From: an uncultured Hoeflea sp.
GTDB lineage: Bacteria > Pseudomonadota > Alphaproteobacteria > Rhizobiales > Rhizobiaceae
DNA length: 64,000 bases
Assembly: GCF_947501405.1 (NCBI RefSeq)
Contig: NZ_CANMVK010000001.1
Coordinates: forward strand, 620,001 to 684,000
Reading direction: 5' to 3'
The notes under the pieces: model-generated
What the model was told of the DNA's origin: nothing
Databases searched by the model: none
Seen by the model: the letters and a program-made list of their open reading frames with translations, nothing else
Part shown: one piece after another, positions 1 through 10,299 of the stretch
Numbering within the stretch: the stretch's first letter is position 1
Layout: each line of letters begins with the position of its first letter
Made by a program: the position numbers and the translations under genes

Positions 1-777
1 AACGCCTTCCGCCGACAGCAACAGTTCTTCGTTTATTGCGTCGCCAACCCGGTCGGCCCGGATGATCGCCAGCGATTTTCCGTTGACCACAGTCCCGAGC
101 GCGCCCACCGGTTTTTCGCCCGCCAGAATTCGGCTTCCTGTATCGGGAAGTGTGGTCTCGGCGCTGACAATAGCAGGCCGCCGCCGCGCGGTGCCGCGAT
201 GGTGCATGCGCGAGACCACCTCCTGGCCGACATAGCAGCCCTTGCGGAAATCCACACCGCCATTCAGGTCCATCAGCACATCATGGGGAAAGGCGTCCGA
301 AAGCGCAAAATCAGCGCCGGATTCGACCACGCCGAAATCGATGCGCGCCATATCCCACGCGGTCCGATCGGCATCGAGGTCGGCCCCGCTGCCATAAAAC
401 CGCCAGGCGCTGGCCTCTTTAGGGAAGCGTGCGTCATGGAGTGCGCCCTTTGGCATTTGTCCGCCCCATCCGGCGACAATTGGACGATCACCATCGCTTG
501 TGAAGGTGACGGCGGCGCGCAGCTTGTAAAGAGTCAATCGCTTGGTGAGAGCCTCGAGGAGCTCGGTCCGTACATCAAGATAAAATCCGCCTTCTGGCGC
601 ATGCGAGATCAGAAAATCAAACAGGATCTTGCCTTGCGGGGTCAGGAGCGCGCACGGGCGGGCTTCGCCTTCGCCCAGGGTTTCGACATTGGCGGTGATC
701 AGGTTCTGCAGGAAATGCTCGGCCTCGGCCCCGTCGACATGCACGAGTATCCGGTCATTGAGAATGAGGGCTGGCAC
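1..777 (-). CDS. ygfZ: CAF17/YgfZ-like folate-binding protein (3' end truncated by window edge)
   Basis: Reverse-strand reading from GTG at 777 gives MPALILNDRILVHVDGAEAEHFLQNLITANVETLGEGEARP... and the YgfZ signature RKGCYVGQEVVSRMHHRG; open to position 1. Not in the ORF track as one ORF because of the GTG start and truncation. Confidence 0.85.
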   Translation of the reverse strand, partial: MPALILNDRILVHVDGAEAEHFLQNLITANVETLGEGEARPCALLTPQGKILFDFLISHAPEGGFYLDVRTELLEALTKRLTLYKLRAAVTFTSDGDRPIVAGWGGQMPKGALHDARFPKEASAWRFYGSGADLDADRTAWDMARIDFGVVESGADFALSDAFPHDVLMDLNGGVDFRKGCYVGQEVVSRMHHRGTARRRPAIVSAETTLPDTGSRILAGEKPVGALGTVVNGKSLAIIRADRVGDAINEELLLSAEGV

Positions 778-890
778 TGGGCGGTACTCCGGCTGGGATT
801 GCAGGGTAAGGACTGGCTGATAGGTAAGCTCTCGATCCACCGCGGGCAAGGGCGCGGTTTGGCCGCACCGCGTGCATGATCGGGCAGCGG

Positions 891-1712
891 CTAGTCGCCG
901 GCCATGAAAAAACGCCATTCGCCTTCAGGCGAAATGCCCACCCGGTAAAAATTGTAGCCGCCATAGGCGCGCATGTCCTCGACATCGCCTGCGGTGACAA
1001 TGCGCAGCAGGTCGACCTGCTGTGCGGGCGTCAGCCCATCGAGCGGCAGGGCGGCAAGATAGGGCCAGATATAGATCTCGCCCGGTTCGCCCTGATCGAC
1101 ACGGACCACGGCGGTGTTCAGCAGATCGATGAGGATCGCCAGGATTTCCAGACCCTGGCCGTCGCCCGACGTGGCGCGGATATAGTCGACCGGATCGGTG
1201 TCGATGTCGCTCAGCGCCAGTTGCGTGGCCTGGTCGCCGATTCCCAGCAACCCGCGCAGTTGCTCGGGATCGCCTGTGGCTGCGGCCTCGATCATCAATT
1301 CGCGTATGCGCAGCACCGCTTCGGGCAGTGTCGTAAGATCGGTGATCACTTCCACCGAGACCAAAGCTTCGCTTGTTCCTGGATCTTCACCGTCGGTTTC
1401 AGCGTTTGGTCCTGCCTCAGGCATGTCGCGAATCACTGGTCCGGGAGGGGGCAGGCCACCATCGTCCCCGGTCAGCGGGCCTTCGAGCGGCGGCGCTTCG
1501 GATTCAGGCTGGTTCTCAGTCTCTTGTGCCTGAGCAGGCTTGAACTCGCTCAACGCCCAAGCCGGGTTCACGCCGCCAAGCGCGGATACAGCGAGGATAG
1601 TGGTAAGTGCGAAGATGAAGGCAAGGATGGGCCCAAGACCAGACGGGGCGGCGAAATCGCTTGTTGCCATCGCGCTGCCGGTTTCATGTCCGAGCCCTTG
1701 GTGCTCTGCCAC
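891..1712 (-). CDS. hypothetical exported/membrane-anchored protein
   Basis: 273-aa ORF with an N-terminal hydrophobic segment (LGPILAFIFALTTILAVSALGG) and an acidic/proline-rich linker. Confidence 0.65.
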   Translation of the reverse strand: MAEHQGLGHETGSAMATSDFAAPSGLGPILAFIFALTTILAVSALGGVNPAWALSEFKPAQAQETENQPESEAPPLEGPLTGDDGGLPPPGPVIRDMPEAGPNAETDGEDPGTSEALVSVEVITDLTTLPEAVLRIRELMIEAAATGDPEQLRGLLGIGDQATQLALSDIDTDPVDYIRATSGDGQGLEILAILIDLLNTAVVRVDQGEPGEIYIWPYLAALPLDGLTPAQQVDLLRIVTAGDVEDMRAYGGYNFYRVGISPEGEWRFFMAGD

Positions 1713-1733
1713 CTGTCGCCTCGTCTGTTCAGA

Positions 1734-2012
1734 CTATTGAAGGATCCGTTCGGGCGAAAACTCGCCGGCGAGGATGCGTTCGCGAAGCGAATCGACCAGC
1801 GCCTCGGCCTGATCTTCCCCTAGCACCCGCACGGTCTCGCGGATTGCGGTACTGATGGCCGCATCGGCGATGATCTCGGGTTCAATGCCGTCCGCCGTGC
1901 TTTCCGCCCAGGCGTCATGTTGCAGTTCCAGTGCGACTTGCAGCTTCTCCTGGATGATCAGCTCGTCAAGTTCGTCGGGCGTGTGAAGCGTGGTCTGGGT
2001 CATGCGGGCCAA
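1734..2012 (-). CDS. hypothetical protein
   Basis: 92-aa ORF, coding-like composition, same orientation as its neighbours. Confidence 0.6.
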   Translation of the reverse strand: MARMTQTTLHTPDELDELIIQEKLQVALELQHDAWAESTADGIEPEIIADAAISTAIRETVRVLGEDQAEALVDSLRERILAGEFSPERILQ

Positions 2013-2095
2013 CTCTTACTTACTTAGTCGTTAACACCCTAGCACGGCTTGATCGGATTCGGCACGGGGCTGAGGCGATATCGGTTAACAAAACA

Positions 2096-2581
2096 TCAAT
2101 TTCCGTAGCGCGCGACGATTTCGGACACAAGTGTTGCACCTTCGCGACGGTATCGCTCTTCCGCAATGCGCGCGGCCGCCGTGCAGGAGGTGTAAACCGA
2201 GGCAAAGGCGCGGAAGCCGCGGTTGTAGCCCGCCGTGAGGTGTTGGCGTCGGCCTGGCTCACCTTCGGTTTCGCTGTCGAGCAGGTCCTGCATGGCCTGG
2301 CGCCACGTGGTTTCGCCATCTTCGGTGCACAGGTTGCGCAGATATTGCACCGATCCCAGGATCTCCGCCAGCCGCAGCAAACGGGCTTCATAGGGTGGCG
2401 GCGCCAGGGAAACTGTGGGCGCCGGCTCGTCTTGCGTGTCCTGGGCGCGCGCGGATGCGCCGCCGCCGGTCAGGCTGGCGAACAACAGCAGGGTGAGGAT
2501 CAGGCCGGTACGTGGCAACATCAGCGTTGCATACACCAAGCCCTCGCCCGATGAAATCCCGTGCCGGTGCGCAGCGATCAC
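2096..2581 (-). CDS. TIGR02301-like exported protein
   Basis: Signal-peptide-like N-terminus, then YEARLLRLAEILGSVQYLRNLC...WRQAMQDLLDSE...GYNRGFRAF, as recalled for the alphaproteobacterial TIGR02301 family. Confidence 0.7.
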   Translation of the reverse strand: MIAAHRHGISSGEGLVYATLMLPRTGLILTLLLFASLTGGGASARAQDTQDEPAPTVSLAPPPYEARLLRLAEILGSVQYLRNLCTEDGETTWRQAMQDLLDSETEGEPGRRQHLTAGYNRGFRAFASVYTSCTAAARIAEERYRREGATLVSEIVARYGN

Positions 2582-3642
2582 TCGAGGATCGGCGTGTCGG
2601 GCAGGAAGGCGGTGACGACGAAGGCAAAGGTCAGTTCATGGACGAGATCTTCGCCGTCGCGGGTCACCGTGACGCTGCCGATTTCGCGGCCCCGGGGAAT
2701 GGCGCTGTCGTCGAGCGCCGAGCGAACACCCGGCACCCAGGCGATCAGCGTGCCGTCATCGAGCCTGATTTTATTGTCGCGGCGGACCTTGTCCAGAGAG
2801 ACCGCAACCGGTTCGGGGCCGTCGCGCACCACCACCACATAGGACAGCGGCTTGATTCCCTCCGGCATCGGACCGCGATAGAGAAACGGGACGCTGGAAC
2901 TGTCGTAGCCCGAGTAAGGATTGCGGCCGTAATCGCGCAATCCGGGATTGTTGGGGGTGAGCACCTCGCCATCGGGATGGCGGTCGCGGAAGGTCGCCCA
3001 GGCTTCAAGCCGCGACGGGATCACTTTAAGCGCAACCCCGGTGCGCGCACCGGCGATCGCTTCGCCGGTGAATTGCTGCCACCAGCTGTCGGTTTCGCGG
3101 TCATACATGACGAGATCGGAGTTGCGCAGCTTGCCGGTGGTGCCGAAGGTCGTTTCGGAGCCTTCAACGGTGCGGTCAAAGACGATGGCCGCATTGCACA
3201 GCGGGCAGTAGGTCACGGCAATTGCCCGGCCGCCAAGCCGGTCATTGACGATCTCGTGCCAGGTCATCACCCGCAGCGGATAGGCGCGGGCCTTGTCCTT
3301 GATGACCACCGTCATCACCGGTTCCTTGTCATCGAGGCCGCCAGCTTCGGACACTGGCAAAAACTGCGGGTCATCGATCGGCGGGATGCCGTCACGCGGC
3401 GGGCCGCCCGACATCACGGTGGAGAGATCGACGCTGGTTTTCGCGAAATCGGTTTTCCAGCCCTCGGCCGCCCAGCGATCGGGATTGGCCAGCACCGCGA
3501 CTGTCGAGAGGGCCAGCGACACCATGGTCACCATGACAATGGCGAGAACTGGAGACAGCCGCGATGTTGCGGCCTTGGCGGAGGCGGGGGGGCTAAATCC
3601 GGTCATGGAGATTTTGTGCGCCAGCGCGGACGCCGACGCCAA
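2578..3642 (-). CDS. DUF3179 domain-containing protein
   Basis: 354-aa ORF with YPLRVMTWHEIVND, VTYCPLCNAAIVFDR, FGTTGKLRNSDLVMYDRETDSWWQQFTGEAI, characteristic of DUF3179. Confidence 0.85.
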   Translation of the reverse strand: MASASALAHKISMTGFSPPASAKAATSRLSPVLAIVMVTMVSLALSTVAVLANPDRWAAEGWKTDFAKTSVDLSTVMSGGPPRDGIPPIDDPQFLPVSEAGGLDDKEPVMTVVIKDKARAYPLRVMTWHEIVNDRLGGRAIAVTYCPLCNAAIVFDRTVEGSETTFGTTGKLRNSDLVMYDRETDSWWQQFTGEAIAGARTGVALKVIPSRLEAWATFRDRHPDGEVLTPNNPGLRDYGRNPYSGYDSSSVPFLYRGPMPEGIKPLSYVVVVRDGPEPVAVSLDKVRRDNKIRLDDGTLIAWVPGVRSALDDSAIPRGREIGSVTVTRDGEDLVHELTFAFVVTAFLPDTPILE

Positions 3643-3699
3643 TCAATCCGGCTCACATTTGCTTGATGCTTTGGAAACAGCCGGTACCCGGACGCCGGA

Positions 3700-4182
3700 T
3701 CAAAGACCGGGTTTTGACATCGTCGCCCGGAATTCGTCTTGAAGCGTGTCGCCCTGCCTAGGCGCTGTCAGCATTTCGATGCAGTCGCGCATGCTTTGCG
3801 GCACCGCAAGGGCGCGGATTTCCTCCGGCGTGAACCAGCCGACCGCCTTAGCGTCGTCCAGTGCTTCGGGATCGCCGCCCTGATCGTCGGCTCTGAACAC
3901 CGTGAGCATGAAATGGTGGCTCATGACGCCATCTGGTCGCCGGGACGGCAGATCGAATTGTGCGAAAGGTCGCGGATTGGTTGCCTTGAGGCCGGTTTCC
4001 TCAGCCAGCTCGCGCAAGGCCGCGGCCTCCAGCGTTTCGCCTGGGTCCACGCGCCCGCCGGGAAAGGCATAGAGATCCTGCGCCGGCGGGTTGGCGCGCA
4101 ACACCAGCAGAAATCTGCCATCGCGCTCAAGCGCCACCGATACGGCCAATGCCGGGCCGGGATTGGGGGAGGCGGTGCTCAT
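3700..4182 (-). CDS. NUDIX hydrolase
   Basis: Nudix box GGRVDPGETLEAAALRELAEETGL; likely start MSTASPNPGPALAVS at 4182. Confidence 0.85.
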   Translation of the reverse strand: MSTASPNPGPALAVSVALERDGRFLLVLRANPPAQDLYAFPGGRVDPGETLEAAALRELAEETGLKATNPRPFAQFDLPSRRPDGVMSHHFMLTVFRADDQGGDPEALDDAKAVGWFTPEEIRALAVPQSMRDCIEMLTAPRQGDTLQDEFRATMSKPGL

Positions 4183-4220
4183 TGCTTGACCCGTTTGTTT
4201 TCCTGCGCCATGGATTGCCA

Positions 4221-5015
4221 ATGTGTGGACGTTTTTCGCTGACGGCAACCCCGGAAGAGGTGCAGGAGTTGTTCGGGCTCGAGGAGATCGAGGGATTTCC
4301 GCCGCGCTACAACATCGCGCCAACGCAAGCGATCCTGATCGTGGCCGGCGACCGCCGCCGCGAGGAGGGCGACAACCGCACCGACCGGCGGGCGCTTCTG
4401 GCGCGCTGGGGGTTTTTGCCCGGATGGGTCAAGGACCCGGCCGACTTTCCGCTGCTGATCAATGCGCGCTCCGAGACGGCGGCCGAGAAAGCCTCGTTCC
4501 GCGCCGCCATGCGGCACCGGCGGGTGTTGGTAGCAGCTTCCGGCTTTTACGAATGGCACCGCCCGCCCAAGGCGACCAAACAGAAATCCACCCCCTACTG
4601 GATCCGGCCTAAAGACGGCGGCGTTGTTGCCTTCGCCGGTCTGATGGAAACCTATATGGGCGCCGATGGCGGCGAGATCGACACCGCGGCGATCCTCACC
4701 GTCTCCGCCAACAACTCGATCGCGCCGATCCATGACCGGATGCCGGTGGTGATCGCGCCGGAAGATTTCTCGCGCTGGCTCGATTGCCTCAACCAGGAGC
4801 CGCGGCATGTCGCCGATCTGATGACGCCGGCCCCGGATGATTATTTCGAGGCGGTGCGGGTGTCCGATCTGGTCAACAAGGTCGCCAATTCCGGACCTGA
4901 GGTGCAGAAGCCTGCGTCCGATAATGACGCACCCGATGCACCGGCCAGGTCCGCCAAAAAGGCAGCGAAACCGCAAGCCGCCGTAGCGGGCGACGATCAG
5001 ATGAAACTGTTCTGA
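4221..5015 (+). CDS. SOS response-associated peptidase (YedK/HMCES family)
   Basis: Starts MCGRFSLT (catalytic Cys2); PRYNIAPTQ, INARSETA, RRVLVAASGFYEW motifs. Confidence 0.9.
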   Translation: MCGRFSLTATPEEVQELFGLEEIEGFPPRYNIAPTQAILIVAGDRRREEGDNRTDRRALLARWGFLPGWVKDPADFPLLINARSETAAEKASFRAAMRHRRVLVAASGFYEWHRPPKATKQKSTPYWIRPKDGGVVAFAGLMETYMGADGGEIDTAAILTVSANNSIAPIHDRMPVVIAPEDFSRWLDCLNQEPRHVADLMTPAPDDYFEAVRVSDLVNKVANSGPEVQKPASDNDAPDAPARSAKKAAKPQAAVAGDDQMKLF

Positions 5016-5021
5016 GGTCTC

Positions 5022-5645
5022 ATGACATCGCTTTTCGCTCCCGCCCTTGCCGGGGTCCTGCTCGGCGGCTCGCTGATCATCGCCATCGGCGCGCAAAATG
5101 CCTTCATCCTGCGTCAGGGGCTGTTGCGGCAGCATGTGTTCGTGCTGTGCCTGATCTGCGCGCTGTCGGATGCGGCGCTGATCGGCCTCGGCGTCGCCGG
5201 GCTTGGCGCGATCATTTCGGGCTCGGAACTGCTGATCGCCGTCGTCACGCTCGGCGGTGCGGTGTTTCTGGCGGCCTATGCGCTGCTGGCATTGAAGCGG
5301 GCGATCGCACCGGCTGGTCTGGAAGCCGCCAAGAGCGGTGCCGGCTCGCTCAGGGCCGCGGTGATGACCTGCCTGGCCTTCACCTTCCTCAACCCGCATG
5401 TCTATCTCGACACCGTGCTCCTGGTGGGGGGCTTGAGCGGCCGTTATGAGGGACAGGCGCGGCTGGCTTTTGCGATTGGCGCCATGTCGGCCTCGTTTAT
5501 CTGGTTCTTCGGTCTCGGCTACGGCGCACGGGTGCTTGAGCCGCTGTTTGCCAAGCCATCCGCCTGGCGGGTGCTTGACGGCCTCATCGCTTTCGTCATG
5601 GCGTCGCTGTCGGCCTCGCTTCTCTACCGGTTTTTTACCGGTTAG
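5022..5645 (+). CDS. LysE/ArgO family amino-acid exporter
   Basis: GGSLIIAIGAQNAFILRQGLLRQHVF and multiple TM segments typical of LysE/ArgO. Confidence 0.85.
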   Translation: MTSLFAPALAGVLLGGSLIIAIGAQNAFILRQGLLRQHVFVLCLICALSDAALIGLGVAGLGAIISGSELLIAVVTLGGAVFLAAYALLALKRAIAPAGLEAAKSGAGSLRAAVMTCLAFTFLNPHVYLDTVLLVGGLSGRYEGQARLAFAIGAMSASFIWFFGLGYGARVLEPLFAKPSAWRVLDGLIAFVMASLSASLLYRFFTG

Positions 5646-5833
5646 CAGTGCCACGACCGATCTTGACCGGGTGCGCGCAATCAGGGATAAGGACGGCATG
5701 AAAACGGCAATGGGCGTTCGCGCCATCTGCATCTGCGGCATCATTATTCGCTAGCGCTTCGCTGGCTCGGCCGTTTTCGTCTTCTTTTATCAACAGGACA
5801 AACGACCCGGGCCGGGGCGGCTGGCATCGGGGA

Positions 5834-7285
5834 GTGACCATGAGCGAGCTCAATTTCTGGAACACGCTGACGCGGACCAAGGAAGCGTTTGAGCCCATCG
5901 ATGACACCAATGTCCGCATGTATGTGTGCGGGCCGACGGTCTATGACTTTGCCCATATCGGCAATGCGCGGCCGGTGATCGTGTTCGATGTGCTCTACCG
6001 GCTTTTGCGCCATGTCTATGGTGCGGAGCACGTCACCTATGTGCGCAACATCACTGACGTCGATGACAAGATCAACGCAAGGGCGCTTCGGGACTATCCG
6101 GATCTGCAGCTGAATGAGGCGATAGCGAAAGTCACTGAGAAAACCGCGGAGCGGTTCCACAAAGATGCGGCGGCCCTCGGCTGCCTGGAGCCAACCCACG
6201 AGCCGCGCGCCACCGCCCATATCGACGGCATGGTGGCGATGATTCAGACCCTGATCGACAAGGGCAACGCCTATGTGACTTCAGGGCGCGAAGGCAGGGA
6301 GGTGCTGTTTGCGGTTGGCTCGATGCCGGACTATGGCAAGCTGTCAAACCGCAAGCTCGAGGACCAGCAGGCGGGCGCCCGGATTGCTGTGGAAGATCAC
6401 AAGCGCAACCCGGCGGATTTTGTGCTCTGGAAAGAGTCCGCCGCCGATGAGCCTGGCTGGGATGCAGAGTTCCGCGAAGACGGCCAAACCACCACCATTC
6501 ACGGTCGGCCCGGCTGGCACATCGAATGCTCGGTGATGAGCCGGCATCATCTGGGCGAAGTGTTCGACATACACGGCGGCGGCCTCGACCTGATCTTCCC
6601 GCATCATGAAAACGAAATCGCCCAATCCTGCTGCGCCCACGGCAAGGACCGGATGGCAAACCTCTGGATGCACAACGGCTTCCTGCAGGTCGAAGGCCGC
6701 AAGATGTCCAAATCCGAAGGTAATTTCGTGACCATCGCGGAGCTGCTTGAAACCGACAAATTCGGTGGCCGGAAATGGCCGGGCGAAGTGCTGCGGCTGG
6801 CCATGCTGATGACGCACTACCGCGAACCGATCGATTTCAGCGTCAAGCGCTTGGATGAGGCGGAAACACTTCTGAACCGGTGGTATCGCATTTGGCCCGA
6901 CGTGATAGCAGCTGCAACAAAAGCCCCAGACCCCAGTTTTCTTGATGCCTTCGCCGATGACTTATCCTCACGGCAGATGATCAATAACTTATACCAAATC
7001 ACAGTATCTGATGATGTCGACCCGGCAGAAAAAGCTGCAATTGCAGTGGCTTCAGCAGAAATCCTTGGGTTGATGCAGATTGATCCTGCCGTTTGGTTTG
7101 AAGGAGATGCTGACCGTGGCGCCGTGTTAGCCGCAATTGATCGACGTCTCGCCTTCATTGCAGCCAAGAATTGGCCCGAAGCCGACAAGATCCGCAATGA
7201 GCTTCTGGCGCAAGGCATTCAGTTGAAAGACGGCAAGGATACTGAGACTGGCGAACGGGTGACGACCTGGGAGGTCAAGCGATGA
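5834..7285 (+). CDS. cysS: cysteine--tRNA ligase
   Basis: [53 protein letters not shown] motifs; 483 aa. Confidence 0.95.
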   Translation: MTMSELNFWNTLTRTKEAFEPIDDTNVRMYVCGPTVYDFAHIGNARPVIVFDVLYRLLRHVYGAEHVTYVRNITDVDDKINARALRDYPDLQLNEAIAKVTEKTAERFHKDAAALGCLEPTHEPRATAHIDGMVAMIQTLIDKGNAYVTSGREGREVLFAVGSMPDYGKLSNRKLEDQQAGARIAVEDHKRNPADFVLWKESAADEPGWDAEFREDGQTTTIHGRPGWHIECSVMSRHHLGEVFDIHGGGLDLIFPHHENEIAQSCCAHGKDRMANLWMHNGFLQVEGRKMSKSEGNFVTIAELLETDKFGGRKWPGEVLRLAMLMTHYREPIDFSVKRLDEAETLLNRWYRIWPDVIAAATKAPDPSFLDAFADDLSSRQMINNLYQITVSDDVDPAEKAAIAVASAEILGLMQIDPAVWFEGDADRGAVLAAIDRRLAFIAAKNWPEADKIRNELLAQGIQLKDGKDTETGERVTTWEVKR

Positions 7286-7298
7286 GGGCCAGGCTTTA

Positions 7299-7347
7299 CC
7301 CCCCTCTGTCGGCTACGCCGACATCTCCCCCGCAAGGGGGGAGATTA
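7299..7347. repeat. Rhizobiales-type palindromic intergenic repeat, copy 1
   Basis: ccccctctgtcggctacgccgacatctcccccgcaaggggggagatta with an internal hairpin; inverted partner at 7460-7506. Confidence 0.7.
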
Positions 7348-7459
7348 GGTTCAGCGCGAGGCGCTGGCTCTCGTGTCCAGGCTGCGGGTGGTTCATCTTC
7401 AGGTTGCGATTTGGTTGCCAATGCGATGGTATTGGCCGGGTATGATCTCGCCACGCGAC

Positions 7460-7506
7460 AATCTCCCCCCTTGCGGGGGAGATGTCACGCAGTGACAGAG
7501 GGGGGT
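7460..7506. repeat. Rhizobiales-type palindromic intergenic repeat, copy 2 (inverted)
   Basis: aatctccccccttgcgggggagatgtcacgcagtgacagaggggggt; its reverse complement matches copy 1 apart from the variable hairpin (ggctacgcc vs actgcgt). Confidence 0.7.
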
Positions 7507-7524
7507 GACTTGCCGCATAGGAAA

Positions 7525-7872
7525 GTGCCGCCGCATCTGAGACAAAACGCCCGCCGCATGCGCAGCGCCATGACCGAAGCGGAGCTGAAGCTGTGGAACG
7601 AACTCAGGGCGCACCGGCTGATGGGTTTGAGTTTCCGGCGCCAAATGCCGATTGGCCGCTACATCGCCGATTTTGCCTGCCCGGAGCACAAGCTGATTGT
7701 TGAGGTCGACGGCAGCCAGCATGCTGACAACGAGACCTATGATCAGGCGCGAACGCGCTTTCTCGAAGGTCAAGGATGGCAGGTCATCCGGTTCTGGAAC
7801 GACGATGTGCTCAATGACATCGACAATGTCTGCACCCATATCCTGCGCTTGGTCGGGAGGGGGGAACTATGA
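7525..7872 (+). CDS. DUF559 domain-containing (VSR/endonuclease-like) protein
   Basis: LRQNARRMRSAMTEAELKLWNELRAHRLMGLSFRRQMPIGRYIADFACPEHKLIVEVDGSQH...DQARTRFLEGQGWQVIRFWNDDV. The longer ORF from 7282 reads through the repeats; in-frame GTG at 7525 is a more plausible start. Confidence 0.8.
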   Translation: MPPHLRQNARRMRSAMTEAELKLWNELRAHRLMGLSFRRQMPIGRYIADFACPEHKLIVEVDGSQHADNETYDQARTRFLEGQGWQVIRFWNDDVLNDIDNVCTHILRLVGRGEL

Positions 7873-8357
7873 CCTTGATGCACACCGGCGGGTGCCAGTG
7901 CGGTGCGGTGCGTTACCGCGTTGAGGGCGCGCTTGAGTATCCGCATCTTTGCCATTGCCGGATGTGCCAGAAGGCTGCGGGGAATTATTTCATGCCGCTG
8001 GGTTTCGCGCCGGGCAAAGCGTTGACCATCACCCGCGGCGAGCCGGGCTGGTTTCAGTCCTCCGACCCGGTTCGCCGCGGGTTTTGCCGGGATTGCGGCA
8101 CACCGTTGTTCTTTGACACGCTGCAATCGGACGGCATGGCGGTAACGCTTGGCAGTCTGGATGATCCGTCGGCATTTCCGCCTGTATCCAATGATGGAGT
8201 CGAGACACGGGTTCCGTTTCATGCAGCGCTCGCGGGCTTGCCCGGGAAGGCTGTCGACCGCGATGATTTGCCCGGTGGGATCGAAAGCATTGCCGCAAGC
8301 AATCACCAGCACCCCGATCATGAGACGGACGATTGGTCCGGCGGACAGGCGTCATGA
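7869..8357 (+). CDS. GFA (glutathione-dependent formaldehyde-activating enzyme-like) family protein, copy 1
   Basis: GGCQCGAVRYRVEG, CHCRMCQKAAGNYF, GFCRDCGTPLFF zinc-binding motifs. Confidence 0.88.
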   Translation: MTLMHTGGCQCGAVRYRVEGALEYPHLCHCRMCQKAAGNYFMPLGFAPGKALTITRGEPGWFQSSDPVRRGFCRDCGTPLFFDTLQSDGMAVTLGSLDDPSAFPPVSNDGVETRVPFHAALAGLPGKAVDRDDLPGGIESIAASNHQHPDHETDDWSGGQAS

Positions 8358-8820
8358 GTGCCAAGACCCTCACAGGCGGCTGCCAGTGCGGCGCGGTGCG
8401 TTACCGCTTTGCCAGGCTCGGCAAGGCGTCGATCTGTCATTGTAGGATGTGTCAGAAGGCTGCGGGCAACTACTTCGCGCCGCTGGTGGAGGTTGAGGGT
8501 CTTGAATGGACGCGAGGACAGCGCGGGGTGTTTGCGTCCTCCAACCTGTCAGACCGCGGATTTTGCAAGGATTGCGGCACGCCGCTGACACTGGAGACCG
8601 ATGGCGCATTCGAGGTGATGGTCGGCTCGCTCGATGATCCGTCGATGGTTCCGATCGAATACCACGCCAACACCGACGACCGTCATGATGTGGTGATGCG
8701 GCTCGGCGAGATCCCCGACGCCTCGCCGGACCGGCAAGCGGAGAACCAGGCGTGGAATGCGCGGATCATCTCGCATCAGCATCCCGACCATGACACCGGC
8801 ACCTGGCCGGAGGACAAGCC

Positions 8821-8824
<4 letters not shown>
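8354..8824 (+). CDS. GFA family protein, copy 2
   Basis: MSAKTLTGGCQCGAVRYRFARLGKASICHCRMCQKAAGNYFAPL...GFCKDCGTPL; ATGA overlap with the upstream paralog. Confidence 0.88.
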
Positions 8825-9907
<1,083 letters not shown>

Positions 9908-9911
9908 GACG

Positions 9912-10295
9912 ATGATTGACCATACCGGTATCAGTGTTTCCGATTTTGCCGCTGCGCGGCGGTTTTACGATGCGGCCTTCGCTGCGCTTGGCGGTTCCTA
10001 CATTGTGGAAATCGACAAGGCTTACACGGATGGTGTGCAGGTTGGCGGCTACGGGCGCCAGCAGCCGGTGTTCTGGATAAGCCAGGGACCGGTGCAGAAA
10101 CCTCCGGTTCATGTGGCGCTGGCTGCTGAAAACCGGGCGCAGGTCGATGCTTTTTATCATGCAGCGCTGGTCGCCGGAGGCACCGACAACGGTGCGCCCG
10201 GCCTGCGCCCGCACTATCACCCTGATTATTACGGCGCTTTCGTTCTCGATTCGGACGGAAACAACATTGAGGCCGTGTGCCGCGCACCGGAATGA
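9912..10295 (+). CDS. VOC family (glyoxalase/bleomycin-resistance-like) protein
   Basis: DHTGISVSDFAAARRFYDAAFAALG ... HYHPDYYGAFVLDSDGNNIEAVC. Confidence 0.85.
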   Translation: MIDHTGISVSDFAAARRFYDAAFAALGGSYIVEIDKAYTDGVQVGGYGRQQPVFWISQGPVQKPPVHVALAAENRAQVDAFYHAALVAGGTDNGAPGLRPHYHPDYYGAFVLDSDGNNIEAVCRAPE

Positions 10296-10299
10296 AACC

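Noticed and set aside
2512-3666. 384-aa ORF on the plus strand
   Set aside because: Antisense to the DUF3179 gene, which has clear family motifs.
4179-5744. 521-aa ORF on the minus strand
   Set aside because: Antisense shadow of the YedK-like and LysE/ArgO genes; Arg/His/Gln-rich translation without recognisable domain.
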